Positions 8,679 to 16,539 are shown, counted from the first letter of the stretch. The stretch: 64,000 nucleotides of DNA from DASUBV01 sp035763085 (GCA_035763085.1 DASUBV010000339.1:3659-67658); one strand, 5' to 3'. Notes: generated by a model not told the origin, from the sequence alone. Program-made: numbers and translations.

Positions 8679-9521
8679 GTGACACAGGACAAGGCCGAGG
8701 ACAGGGCGCCGGCCGGGCCGCCGGGCTGGGTGCCGCCGGGCGTCGACACCCGCCGCGCCAACCCGGCCCGGGTCTACGACTACTGGCTGGGCGGCACGCA
8801 TAACTTCCTGGCCGATCAGGATCTCGGCCGGGCCATGGCCGCCGTTGAGCCCGCGGTGCGGGACATCGCCCGGGCTAACCGCGCCTTCCTCGGCCGCGCC
8901 GTCAGCTACCTGGCCGCCGAGGCCGGCGTTGACCAGTTCCTCGACATCGGCTCCGGCATCCCCACGCAGGGCAACGTCCATGAGGTCACCGCCCGGCACA
9001 ACCCGCGGGCCCGGGTGCTGTACGCCGACATCGACGCGGTCGCCGTGGCCCACTCCAAGGCCATCCTGGCCGGCCACCCGACCGCAGCGGTGATCTCGGC
9101 CGACGTGCGGCAGCCGGGCGACCTGCTCGCCCAGCCCGGCCTCGCCCTCCTGGACCTGGCGCAGCCGGCCGCCCTCCTGCTCGTCGCCGTGCTGCACTTC
9201 ATCTCCGACGACGATGATCCGTGGCAGATCGTGGCCACCCTGCGCGACGCCCTGGCTCCTGACAGCTACCTGGTCCTGGCCCACGCCACCAACGAGAGCA
9301 GGCCCGGCACGATCCGCGCCGCCGAGAAGATCTACCAGCGGGGCGTGCCCAGCGAGGGCCGGACCCGGTCCCGGGCGGAGATCCTGCGCTTCTTCGACGG
9401 CTTCGACCTGCTCGACCCGGGCCTGGTGTACCTGCCGCAGTGGCGCCCGGCTGACCCCGCCGACGTGCCCGAGGACCCGGCCAGGCTGTGGTTCCTGGCC
9501 GGGGTCGCACGCAAGCCCTGA
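8679..9521 (+). CDS. DUF574-type SAM-dependent methyltransferase
   Basis: Class I methyltransferase of the family formerly DUF574, greatly expanded in Streptomyces and relatives. It has 280 residues. Diagnostic pieces are RANPARVYDYWLGG near the start and the SAM-binding glycine motif DIGSGIPTQGN, followed by an acidic residue in LYADID. The GTG at 8679 is chosen because the family begins shortly before the PARVYDYWLGG motif and upstream codons read through the rhomboid gene. Substrates of the family are mostly unknown. It ends about 115 bases before the decayed idnD region. Confidence 0.9.
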   Translation: MTQDKAEDRAPAGPPGWVPPGVDTRRANPARVYDYWLGGTHNFLADQDLGRAMAAVEPAVRDIARANRAFLGRAVSYLAAEAGVDQFLDIGSGIPTQGNVHEVTARHNPRARVLYADIDAVAVAHSKAILAGHPTAAVISADVRQPGDLLAQPGLALLDLAQPAALLLVAVLHFISDDDDPWQIVATLRDALAPDSYLVLAHATNESRPGTIRAAEKIYQRGVPSEGRTRSRAEILRFFDGFDLLDPGLVYLPQWRPADPADVPEDPARLWFLAGVARKP

Positions 9522-9635
9522 CCCGGTTCTTCGCAGCCAGCGGGCGCCGCACGCCGGCACCGCCCCGGCACGGCCGCTCGGGCCAGGCCCGCCTGCACCG
9601 CGCTATGAGCCCTACGACGTCCCCTGCGTCGTGCA

Positions 9636-10011
9636 CTAGCCCAAGCGCAGCAGCACCTTGCTGGACCGGTCCGGCTCCGCCGCGACCTCGAACGCCTCGG
9701 CGGCCCGGTCCAGCGGGTAGACATGGCTGACCACCGGATCGACACGCGCGGCCGGGTCAGCCAGGAAAGTCAGGGCGTCGGGCAGCTCACCGGCCAGCCG
9801 CAGTGACCCCGTCACCGTCAGCTCGCCCGTGACGATGCGCCAGGCCGGCTCCGGCGCAGTCGCGCCAGTAGTGGATGTCGGAGCCGCAGATTCCGCCGTA
9901 CTCGAGGCGCACGATGGCCTCATCCGGCTGCTGGCGGCGCGCTGGCAGTTCCTCCAGCCGCAGGTCGCCGCGGGCATAGATGCGCAGCGCCCGGATCGTG
10001 TGACTGCTCAT
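9636..10011 (-). pseudogene. Internally deleted L-idonate 5-dehydrogenase-like remnant (zinc MDR)
   Basis: The first 50 or so codons from the ATG at 10011 read as the N-terminus of a zinc-dependent medium-chain dehydrogenase (ALRIYARGDLRLEELP, then GGICGSDIHYW). Near 9840 the frame changes and joins the extreme C-terminus of the same family (VTGELTVTGSLR and then a conserved end with KVLLRLG and TAG). Roughly 220 to 230 codons, including the NAD-binding fold, are missing, so no active enzyme can be made. It sits 19 bases downstream of an intact idnO-like SDR, as idnD and idnO pair in gluconate/idonate clusters. The assignment to idnD rather than another zinc dehydrogenase rests on that context and the GGICGSDIHYW pattern. 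Confidence 0.75.
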
Positions 10012-10030
10012 CAGCGGCTGCCCCTCCGGC

Positions 10031-10849
10031 CTAGGTGACGGCGGTCATGCCGCCGTCGACGAAGATCACCTGGCCATTGACGAAGTCCGAGGCGCTGGAG
10101 GCCAGCCAGACAGCCGGGCCAGCCAGATCGGCGGGAGCGCCCCAGCGGCCGGCCGGCGTCCGCCCGACCACCCAGGCGCTGAATTCCGGGTCCGCCACCA
10201 GGGCGGCGTTCAGGTCGGTGTCGATGTAGCCGGGTGCCAGGCCGTTGGCCTGGATGCCATGAGCGGCCCAGCTCGCGCACATCGCCTGGCTGAGGCCGCC
10301 AAGGCCGGCCTTGGCGGCCGCGTAGGCCGCCGTGCTGGCGCGGACCAGCTTGTTCTGCACCGAGCAGATGTTGATGATCTTGCCGCGGCCACGCCCGACC
10401 ATCCCCCGCGCGACGTGCTGGGCCAGCACGAAGCAGCTGGTGAGGTTGGCCGACAGCACGGCCTGCCAGGCATCCAGCGGGAACTCCAGCAGGTCAGCGC
10501 GATGCTGGATGCCGGCGTTGTTGACCAGGATGTCGATCCCGCCGAGCCGGCCCTCGAGGTCGCGCACCGCGGCCAGCATGGCCGCCTGGTCGGTGACGTC
10601 AAAGCCGACGCTGTGCGGCGGATGGAGCCGGGCCGCAGGCACGGTATCCCGCAGGTGCGCGGCAGCCGCCGCGGCCCGGCCGGCGTCCCGGCCGTGGACG
10701 ATCACGCTGGCGCCCGCGCTGACATACGCCGTCGCGATCGCCGCCCCGATGCCGCGGGTAGAACCGGTCACCAGGGCCCGCCGGCCGGTCAGGTCGAACA
10801 GCGAGCCGGGCGCAGCGGCGGGCTCGGCCAGGCTGGCGGGCTCAGTCAT
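10031..10849 (-). CDS. SDR oxidoreductase, gluconate 5-dehydrogenase-like
   Basis: Classical short-chain dehydrogenase of 272 residues. The NAD(P) site is TGSTRGIG, followed by LVNNAG. The catalytic Ser lies in INICSVQN and the Tyr-Lys pair in YAAAK. The C-terminal VDGGMTAV matches the family end. The INICSVQN pattern and the adjoining idnD-like remnant favour gluconate 5-dehydrogenase (5-ketogluconate reductase, IdnO/Gno). 2-deoxy-D-gluconate 3-dehydrogenase is the closest alternative. The N-terminus has about 15 extra Ala/Pro residues before LFDLTGR. The partner dehydrogenase next door is destroyed, so if this enzyme works it does so without a linked idonate dehydrogenase. Confidence 0.82.
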   Translation of the reverse strand: MTEPASLAEPAAAPGSLFDLTGRRALVTGSTRGIGAAIATAYVSAGASVIVHGRDAGRAAAAAAHLRDTVPAARLHPPHSVGFDVTDQAAMLAAVRDLEGRLGGIDILVNNAGIQHRADLLEFPLDAWQAVLSANLTSCFVLAQHVARGMVGRGRGKIINICSVQNKLVRASTAAYAAAKAGLGGLSQAMCASWAAHGIQANGLAPGYIDTDLNAALVADPEFSAWVVGRTPAGRWGAPADLAGPAVWLASSASDFVNGQVIFVDGGMTAVT

Positions 10850-10896
10850 GCATCATCAGTCCTCCGCGTCCAGGCCGGCGACGGCCGGGCTCTCCA

Positions 10897-11904
10897 TCAT
10901 CGTGATAGATCTTGGTCGCCCTGGCGACGCGGGTCTACCCGCCGACCGCGGTTATCCCCGCCGCCTGGCGCGCTGGTGGCCAGCCGCCGGACCGCTGCGA
11001 CGACCAGATCGGGACGTTCGGCGGGCAGGAACTGGCCGGCCCCCGGCACCACCTCGACGGCCAGGTCGCCGACTTGCGAGTGGCCGGCCAGCATCGCCGG
11101 CGGGGTGACCGGGTCGGCCGCCCCGGCCAGGATCAGTGTCGGCACCTCCAGCCGGGTGCGCGGGTACCGGCCCATCACCAGGGCCGGGATGTCGTGGCAC
11201 ACGAACTGCCAGTGCACCTGCTCGCCGGCCCGGGCCCTGGCCGGCGGGCGGAGAGCGGCCGCGAACTCCTCGGTCTCACCGGGCTCCCACACCGCCGCGT
11301 CGGCGGCCCCGTAGCGGAGCAGGAAAGCGGCGAATCCGGGCCAGTGCGCCAGCACCCGCCGGCCAATCCCCGGGTACTCCAGCAATGCGGTGTACCAGTT
11401 CCGCCAGGCGTGCACCAGCAGTCGCCGCCGCACCGGCCACGGGTGGACGCAGTTCAGCGCCAGGAAGCCGGTGAACCGCTCCGGCGCGGCCAGGCACGCC
11501 CGGAAGCCGAGCACGCCGCCGCCGTGGTGCCCGATCAGCGTCGCCCTGGCCACGCCAAGCGCATCCATGAGATTCAGCACATCCCGTGCCCCGGTGGCCA
11601 GGTCATAGCCGCGGGCCGGGGCATCCGACCAGCCGAAGCCGCGCAGATCCGGGCAGATCAGCCGGTACTCGGGTGCCAGCAGGCCGATCACGTGCCGCCA
11701 GGCATACCAGTGCTGCGGGAAGCCGTGCAGCAGCAGCACCGGATCTCGCCCGCGGCTCTCACCATCACCGGGCCCGGCCTCGGCGACGTGAAACCGCACC
11801 CCGCCCGCGTCCACGAACCGGTGCCGGACACCGGGCACCTCGGGCATTCCGCGCGCTGGCGACACCCCGGCCGTGGCGGGGCTCCTGGCTGGCGTGACAG
11901 TCAT
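10897..11904 (-). CDS. Alpha/beta hydrolase-fold protein lacking nucleophile and catalytic His
   Basis: A 335-residue protein of the epoxide-hydrolase-like branch: HGFPQHWYAWR oxyanion loop (from residue 60), CPDLRGFGWSD, and a cap region rich in Trp and Phe. The nucleophile elbow reads GHHGG (125 to 129), with His where Asp, Ser or Cys is required. The usual catalytic His in the GAGHF-type motif is Gln (PGAGQFLPAERP, Gln291). An acidic residue in GAADP (264) remains. Both codons are clear in the DNA. The ATG at 11904 is chosen for its GGGAGG ribosome site; upstream frame is not protein-like. It is intact otherwise, so it may be a pseudoenzyme or a gene early in decay. Confidence 0.85.
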   Translation of the reverse strand: MTVTPARSPATAGVSPARGMPEVPGVRHRFVDAGGVRFHVAEAGPGDGESRGRDPVLLLHGFPQHWYAWRHVIGLLAPEYRLICPDLRGFGWSDAPARGYDLATGARDVLNLMDALGVARATLIGHHGGGVLGFRACLAAPERFTGFLALNCVHPWPVRRRLLVHAWRNWYTALLEYPGIGRRVLAHWPGFAAFLLRYGAADAAVWEPGETEEFAAALRPPARARAGEQVHWQFVCHDIPALVMGRYPRTRLEVPTLILAGAADPVTPPAMLAGHSQVGDLAVEVVPGAGQFLPAERPDLVVAAVRRLATSAPGGGDNRGRRVDPRRQGDQDLSR

Positions 11905-12097
11905 CGTGGGCCTCCCTTGATTGTTTGTCGCTACCGGGGAAGAGGCGGCAAACCACCGTCGCGTTCCCGTGACCCGCGTCACACCGTGACCCGGACTCAC
12001 CCGCGGATGCCACGGCCCAAAACCCATAGCGGCTCGGCCCACCTGCAAATGTGACCGCCGTCACGGGAACGTCAGGCGATCAGCCCTCCTCTTCCTC

Positions 12098-12112
12098 GGT
12101 AGGTGACCTACC
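12098..12112. promoter_or_regulatory. Perfect 7+1+7 palindrome next to ribosome site
   Basis: GGTAGGTGACCTACC is a perfect inverted repeat with one central base. It directly abuts the AAGGAGGA ribosome site of the decayed hydrolase gene starting at 12124. It could be a repressor operator left over from that gene, or a hairpin affecting ribosome access. No regulator for it is evident. Confidence 0.5.
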
Positions 12113-12123
12113 AAGGAGGACTG

Positions 12124-12536
12124 ATGAAAGCTCGAGCGACGATGGCAGCGATCGCGGCCGCTGCATTGTCAGCCGGGACAATCGCGGCGGCACCCGCCGC
12201 GTCTGCCGCGCCAGCGGCGCTGACGGCGCCCAGCCGCGAGGTGTATGTATCGATGCCGGGAGCGGCCGGGCCAGGTCCGGCGAGGTACGACACGGTTCAT
12301 GTCCTTGAGGTGGGCGCGGCCGCTGCGCGTCAGGTGCTAGTCCTGGCCCCTGGCTTGTTCGGGGCGGCAGGCGGCCTGGCGCCGCTGGCACGAGAGGCTG
12401 GGTGGTTTCGCACTCCCGGATCCCCGCCGCCGTCTACGCCCGCAATGACGCGATGACCCACCTGGATGCGCTGCTTGCCAGTCCCGGCAAGAACACCATG
12501 CTGGCAACGCTGGTCCCGTTCCTGCGCAAGTACTGA
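12124..12536 (+). pseudogene. Internally deleted secreted alpha/beta hydrolase remnant
   Basis: An ATG with a strong AAGGAGGA site starts a normal signal peptide (MKARATMAAIAAAALSAG, then PAASAAPA). The mature start of a secreted alpha/beta hydrolase follows (DTVHVLEVG, VLVLAPGLFG, LAPLAREAGW). Near 12405 the frame breaks. In another frame the sequence resumes with what looks like the far C-terminus of such a protein (AVYARNDAMTH, then TLVPFLRKY and TGA at 12536). The catalytic core, some 200 to 300 codons, is absent. Promoter, ribosome site and signal peptide all look fresh, so the deletion may be recent. Family identity is inferred from the two ends only. Confidence 0.65.
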
Positions 12537-12543
12537 ACACGAT

Positions 12544-12632
12544 GCCTGCCGGTTCATCCCAGCGAACGGCCCAACCTGGTCGCCGCAGCGGCGCGGCGGC
12601 TGTTCGCCGACGACGGGCCGGGCAGCGGCCAT
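12544..12632 (+). pseudogene. Frameshifted C-terminal tail of an alpha/beta hydrolase
   Basis: Read across one missing base at about 12562, this short stretch gives C-R-F-I-P-x-E-R-P-N-L-V-A-A-A-A-R-R-L-F. This is the typical end of epoxide-hydrolase-like proteins; compare FLPAERPDLVVAAVRRL in the intact gene at 10897-11904. Nothing else of the gene remains. It directly precedes the ECF sigma factor start and shows that more than one hydrolase has been lost here. Confidence 0.5.
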
Positions 12633-12633
12633 A

Positions 12634-13149
12634 ATGGTGCCGATGGCGGTAAGCCCCGAGATTGACCCGGGCCTGGTCCGGGCGGCCCAGCACGGGGACC
12701 GGATGGCACAGGGCGAGCTGATGGACGCGCTGATCCCCTTCCTCGGCCGGATATGTGGCCCGATCGCCCTGCAAGATGGCCCGGATGCGGTGCAGGAGGC
12801 TCTGATCGCGATCTTCCGCAACCTCGGCCAGCTCCGCGACCCGGTGGCGATATTCGGCTGGGCCCGGGCGATCGCCGTCCGGGAGGCGGTCCGGGTCGCG
12901 CGGCAGGCCGCCCGTGCGATCCCAGGCGAGCTCGCCGACCTCCCGGCACCCGGCGACCCGCAACTCGCCGCCGACATCGCCGACGTGCTCAGTCGCCTGA
13001 CCCCCGAGCACCGGGCCATCCTGGTCCTGCGCGACCTGGACGGACTGGGCGAACGGGAGGCCGGTGCGCTGCTGGCCATCCCGGCCGGGACCGTACGGTC
13101 GCGGCTGTTGCGGGCCCGCCGCGCGTTCCGGAAGGCGTGGGGGCAATGA
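12634..13149 (+). CDS. ECF-type sigma-70 family RNA polymerase sigma factor
   Basis: Sigma factor of 171 residues with a region 2-like N-terminal part (LIPFLGRICG to ALIAIFRNL, then GWARAIAVREAVR) and a clear region 4 helix-turn-helix (LTPEHRAILVLRDL, then IPAGTVRSRLLRARRAF). The ATG at 12634 or the one at 12643 is the likely start. The open frame upstream runs through a hydrolase remnant. There is no anti-sigma factor gene beside it. Its stop overlaps the ATG of the SRPBCC gene (ATGA), so the two are translated together. Region 2 is less canonical than in housekeeping ECFs. Target promoters are not evident. Confidence 0.82.
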   Translation: MVPMAVSPEIDPGLVRAAQHGDRMAQGELMDALIPFLGRICGPIALQDGPDAVQEALIAIFRNLGQLRDPVAIFGWARAIAVREAVRVARQAARAIPGELADLPAPGDPQLAADIADVLSRLTPEHRAILVLRDLDGLGEREAGALLAIPAGTVRSRLLRARRAFRKAWGQ

Positions 13150-13619
13150 ACCAGCAGTGGCCGGTCGCTGAACTCGACCCCGTCCGCCGGCTCCGGGTGA
13201 TCGCCGCTACGACACCTGGCGTGATCTACGCCGAGCAGCACATCCCGGCCCCCTTCGGCGAGGTCTGGGCTGTGGCGTCCGACCTGGAAAACGAGTTGCC
13301 CCGCATCGTCGCCGACGTGCGGACGTTCACGATCACCGCATCAGCCGGCGAACGGCTGCAAGCACGAGCCCGCAGCCGCCTCGGCCTGCGCGCCCGGTTC
13401 GACGTGGTGCTGCGCCCCGGCTGGTGCCTGATGCAAAGCCGCTTCCTGTTCTTCGGCATGGCCGCGGTCCCTGAGGACGGCGGCACCCGGTTCGCGGGCC
13501 TCGGCGCGCTGCGCGTTCCGGGAGCCAGGCTGCTGGCCCCCCTCGACCGGCTGCTGCTCACCCAGCGGCTTGGCTACGGCGCCATTGACCGCCTTGCCGA
13601 CCGGGCCCGGTCGCGGTGA
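13146..13619 (+). CDS. SRPBCC (START-like) superfamily protein
   Basis: A 157-residue protein whose pattern fits the SRPBCC/polyketide-cyclase fold, a hydrophobic ligand cavity. An N-terminal helix is followed by IPAPFGEVWAVASDLENELPR, typical of the first strand and helix. Alternating beta-strand segments follow, with a long amphipathic helix at the end (LLAPLDRLLLTQRL). No catalytic motif is visible. The ATG overlaps the stop of the ECF sigma factor by four bases, which implies coupled synthesis and perhaps a sensory or modulating role for the sigma factor; that is inference. Lipid or aromatic-ligand binding is equally possible. Confidence 0.65.
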   Translation: MNQQWPVAELDPVRRLRVIAATTPGVIYAEQHIPAPFGEVWAVASDLENELPRIVADVRTFTITASAGERLQARARSRLGLRARFDVVLRPGWCLMQSRFLFFGMAAVPEDGGTRFAGLGALRVPGARLLAPLDRLLLTQRLGYGAIDRLADRARSR

Positions 13620-13733
13620 CCACACGCCAGGAACCTGGCCGGGTACCGCCGGCCGTGAAAGTGAGGAACAGATGAACCGGGGCGCAGCCGCCCCGGAGCC
13701 CCCGGCGCCAGGGGCAGCCCGGCGGCCAGCCGG

Positions 13734-14507
13734 TCACGCGGCGGGGTCTCGCCGGCTGAGCAGCGCCCATGCGGCTGTCAGGGCGACCGCGATGGCGGCA
13801 GCCTGCGCGACCAGGCCGGGCATGAGCCCGCTGCCGCCGCCGTCAAACAACTGCGTCCAGCGCAGCCAGTAGTGCACCGGAAGGAGCACGACGATGGCGT
13901 GCAGGGGCCGGACCCCGTCGAGCACCGTGGAGCCCACGAGAAATGCGACGCTGATCCCGAGGGCCTCCACGGACCGGGGCAGCAGCAGGCCCAGCGCGAG
14001 GGCGATCGATCCCACGCTCAGCAGGCAGATGGTCAGGTACCCGCTGGCACCGAGCACGGCCCAGGTGGCAGCGGCCGTCGACAGGGCGCTGGCGCCGCCG
14101 CGATGGAAGGGATGCCAGCCGAATACCGCGACCCCGGTCACCAGGGTGACTACGAGGAACGTGACGACGGCCAGCGCGGTGCAGACCACCAGCGCCCACC
14201 ACTTGCCGGCCAGCAGCCTCCCGCGGCTCACCGGCCGCACGTAGAGGTAGCGCAGCGTCCCCCAGTCGCGGTCCGATCCGCCGAGGATGCTGCCGAATAC
14301 CGCGACGACCAGGCCGAACAGCACAGGGTCCATGAAGTTCAGGCCCGACTCGGTGAAGTTGAGCGCCGAGAACGTCGCGGCCCCGCCCCGTCCCCCCGCC
14401 TTGGACGCCTCGGTCACCCCGGCCAGGATCGGCACCGCCGCGAGGACGGCGAGCAGGATCAGGCTCCGCAGCCGCCGCAGCTGGGTCGCGAGCTCAACGC
14501 GCAGCAT
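13734..14507 (-). CDS. ABC-2 type transporter permease
   Basis: Integral membrane protein with about six hydrophobic segments in 257 residues, from an N-terminal helix in LRSLILLAVLAAVPIL to a final one before LLSRRDPAA. The cytoplasmic piece GGSDRDWGTLRYLYVRPVSR is typical of ABC-2 permeases of multidrug or bacteriocin-resistance type. The ATG at 14507 lies within the last codons of the ATPase gene (14-base overlap), giving tight coupling. The longer ATG at 14543 would lie deeper in the ATPase gene. It is the last gene of the padR operon and forms the membrane channel for the ATPase; substrate unknown. Confidence 0.87.
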   Translation of the reverse strand: MLRVELATQLRRLRSLILLAVLAAVPILAGVTEASKAGGRGGAATFSALNFTESGLNFMDPVLFGLVVAVFGSILGGSDRDWGTLRYLYVRPVSRGRLLAGKWWALVVCTALAVVTFLVVTLVTGVAVFGWHPFHRGGASALSTAAATWAVLGASGYLTICLLSVGSIALALGLLLPRSVEALGISVAFLVGSTVLDGVRPLHAIVVLLPVHYWLRWTQLFDGGGSGLMPGLVAQAAAIAVALTAAWALLSRRDPAA

Positions 14508-15408
14508 CGTTCTGCCCCACCAATCCGAGGAAGGCCTCCTCAAGGCTCCGCGTGGCCCGCACCGCCACGACTCCCACTCCCGCCACGACCAGTTCCTGAT
14601 TGAGTTCCGTCACGGTGCGGCCGGGCGCGGTGACCAGCAGCCGCCGGCCGCGTGTCTCTACGGACTGCACGCCCGACACCGCGCGCAGGATCTCCCCGGC
14701 CCTGGCGGCGTCGTCCACCTCGAACTCGTACGCGTCAGCGCCCAGCAGGTCCGCCAGCTTTCCCGCCGCGATGACCGCGCCCGCGTTCATGACCACGGCA
14801 TGCGTGGCCAGCAGCTCGATCTCGGCGAGGAGGTGGCTGGAGACGAGAACCGCGGTGCCGCGCTCAGCGAGCCGGCTCAGGTACTCGCGGAGCGCGCGGA
14901 CCTCGCCGGGGTCGAGCCCGTTGGCGGGCTCGTCCAGGATGAGCACCTCGGGGGCGCCCATCAGGGCCTGGGCCAGCATCAGCCGCTGGCGCATGCCCAT
15001 CGAGTAGGTCTTCGACTTCTCCTCGAGCGCCCGGCCCAGGCCGGCCACCTCCAGGCTCTCCTCCAGCGCGGGGGGAGGCCACTGGCGCCTGCCGGCCCGC
15101 CAGGCTAGCTCCAGGTTGCGCCGGCCGCTCAGGTGCGGCACGAAGGCGGGACCGTCAATTGCCACGCCGGCCCGGGCGAGGACTCCCGCCGCGAGCCGGC
15201 TCGGCTCGCCCAGCAGCCGGGCGGTGCCGCTGTCCGGCCGGGACAGGCCGACCAGCACGCGCATGGTGGTGGTCTTGCCCGCGCCGTTGGGCCCGAGCAG
15301 CCCGCAGATCTGCCCGCGCTCGACCTCGAACGTGACTCCGTCGATGGCGCGGCGACGCCGGTAGCTCTTGGTCAGTCCGTGTGCCGCCACGGCGACCGTT
15401 TCGGCCAT
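14494..15408 (-). CDS. ABC transporter ATP-binding protein
   Basis: Nucleotide-binding subunit of 304 residues. It has Walker A GPNGAGKTT, the Q-loop region, signature YSMGMRQR, Walker B VLILDEPANGLDP and the switch His in SSHLL. The last 90 residues form the C-terminal extension usual in DrrA/BcrA-type exporters. The start is backed by AGGAGCACACC before the ATG. The downstream permease overlaps its end, and an HAAS-domain membrane protein and PadR regulator precede it. The 114-base gap in front contains a threefold 14-bp repeat. Export of a drug or peptide is the usual role of such systems; no substrate can be named. Confidence 0.93.
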   Translation of the reverse strand: MAETVAVAAHGLTKSYRRRRAIDGVTFEVERGQICGLLGPNGAGKTTTMRVLVGLSRPDSGTARLLGEPSRLAAGVLARAGVAIDGPAFVPHLSGRRNLELAWRAGRRQWPPPALEESLEVAGLGRALEEKSKTYSMGMRQRLMLAQALMGAPEVLILDEPANGLDPGEVRALREYLSRLAERGTAVLVSSHLLAEIELLATHAVVMNAGAVIAAGKLADLLGADAYEFEVDDAARAGEILRAVSGVQSVETRGRRLLVTAPGRTVTELNQELVVAGVGVVAVRATRSLEEAFLGLVGQNDAAR

Positions 15409-15468
15409 GGTGTGCTCCTGTTAGTAGGCATGGCGAACCGCGGGGCCGGCCCTTCGCCGGACCCTCCG

Positions 15469-15511
15469 GTCAGTGGTGTTCAGTCAGTGGTGTTCGGTGA
15501 ATGGGTGTTCA
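15469..15511. repeat. Three tandem 14 to 15-bp direct repeats
   Basis: GTCAGTGGTGTTCA (15469-15482), GTCAGTGGTGTTCG (15483-15496) and the variant GTGAATGGGTGTTCA (15497-15511) follow one another between the HAAS gene stop and the ABC ATPase start. On the minus strand the core is GAACACC three times. This may be a regulator binding array for an internal promoter, or simple slippage. Confidence 0.75.
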
Positions 15512-15522
15512 GGTGGCGGCGC

Positions 15523-16539
15523 TCAGGCGGTGGTGGCGATCTTCACGCGGCTGCGCATCTCGAGCGGCCGCACGGCGCGCAGGCCGAGAACGCCGCCCAG
15601 CGCGGCGAAGCAGGTGTAGACCGCCGCCGCCTCCATGGCGGAGCCGAGGAAATCGGGATCGCCGATCAGCAGGTCAGGAGCCTTCAGCAGCAGGCCGGCC
15701 GCCACCGACACCGTCGCCGCGGCGCGCCAGGGATGATGCCGCAGGTCCAGCCAGCGTGTCAGCCACGGTGTCCGCTCGCGAGCCATCCGCCAGCTGTCCC
15801 CGGCAAGCTGGTGCGCCCGGGCTGCCAGTGACCATCTCCCGGCCAGCGCGCCACCGACCGCGGCGATGACGTCGAGGACGTCCTCCCCCGCAGAGCGCCC
15901 CAGCCAGGACGCCCGCGCGGCGGCGCGCAGGCCGATGATCGCCGCCACCGGGGTGGCGGCCACGACGATGGCCAGCAACAGCCGCTCGGCAGCGGGCATC
16001 CCCGTGCCGAGGTTGGCCGCGGCCACCACGACGACCGGAAGAAGCAGGACACTGGCCAGCGCCAGGCTGCGCCCGGCCAGGGCCGCCGGACGCCCGGCCA
16101 GCAGCGTGCCGCGCAGCCACGGCGCCACGGCGGCAAGGAACAGCGCGATAGCGCCGCAGGCGACCGGCACCTGCACCCAGAGCTGCATCACCAGGGAGAA
16201 AACCAGCCCGCTGGGCCAGGGCCGGGCGGCGCCAGTCTGCAGCGACAGGCCGGCCGCAAAGAACGCCGCCGCGGCGCAGGCCGCCAGCCCGCAGGCCGCC
16301 CGGCTCAGCGCGTACCGCACGGCGTCAGCGTTGAACTCGGCGGCCAGCTCGGCCGGGGCGCCGAATCGCTGCACCGCCCGCTCGGCGGCCAGCACGTCGT
16401 CAGCCCCCCGTGCTGTCTCATCGGCGATCAGCTCCGCGAGGTGATCGGAGACCTCGGCGCTGATTCGCCGCTGGCGCCGCGCGCCGACCCGCAGCGCCGT
16501 GCCCAGCTCGCCGAGATAGTCCGTGACAGCGGTGCTCAT
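15523..16539 (-). CDS. HAAS / permease-prefix-domain membrane protein
   Basis: Protein of 338 residues. The first 75 residues hold the permease-prefix or HAAS-type domain (YLGELGTALRVG, HLAELIADETARGADD, AAERAVQRFGAPAELA). This domain is a short helical unit that commonly accompanies PadR regulators and ABC-type resistance systems. Six or more hydrophobic helices follow between residues 80 and 330. It begins three bases after the padR stop and uses a ribosome site inside padR, so the two are certainly in one operon. The usual inference is signalling or anchoring between regulator and transporter, but no biochemical role can be read from the sequence. Confidence 0.78.
   Translation of the reverse strand: MSTAVTDYLGELGTALRVGARRQRRISAEVSDHLAELIADETARGADDVLAAERAVQRFGAPAELAAEFNADAVRYALSRAACGLAACAAAAFFAAGLSLQTGAARPWPSGLVFSLVMQLWVQVPVACGAIALFLAAVAPWLRGTLLAGRPAALAGRSLALASVLLLPVVVVAAANLGTGMPAAERLLLAIVVAATPVAAIIGLRAAARASWLGRSAGEDVLDVIAAVGGALAGRWSLAARAHQLAGDSWRMARERTPWLTRWLDLRHHPWRAAATVSVAAGLLLKAPDLLIGDPDFLGSAMEAAAVYTCFAALGGVLGLRAVRPLEMRSRVKIATTA

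Noticed and set aside
13672..13872. Plus-strand frame with GAGGAACAG before its ATG
   Set aside because: Ala/Pro-rich and overlapping the end of the ABC permease on the other strand; probably spurious.
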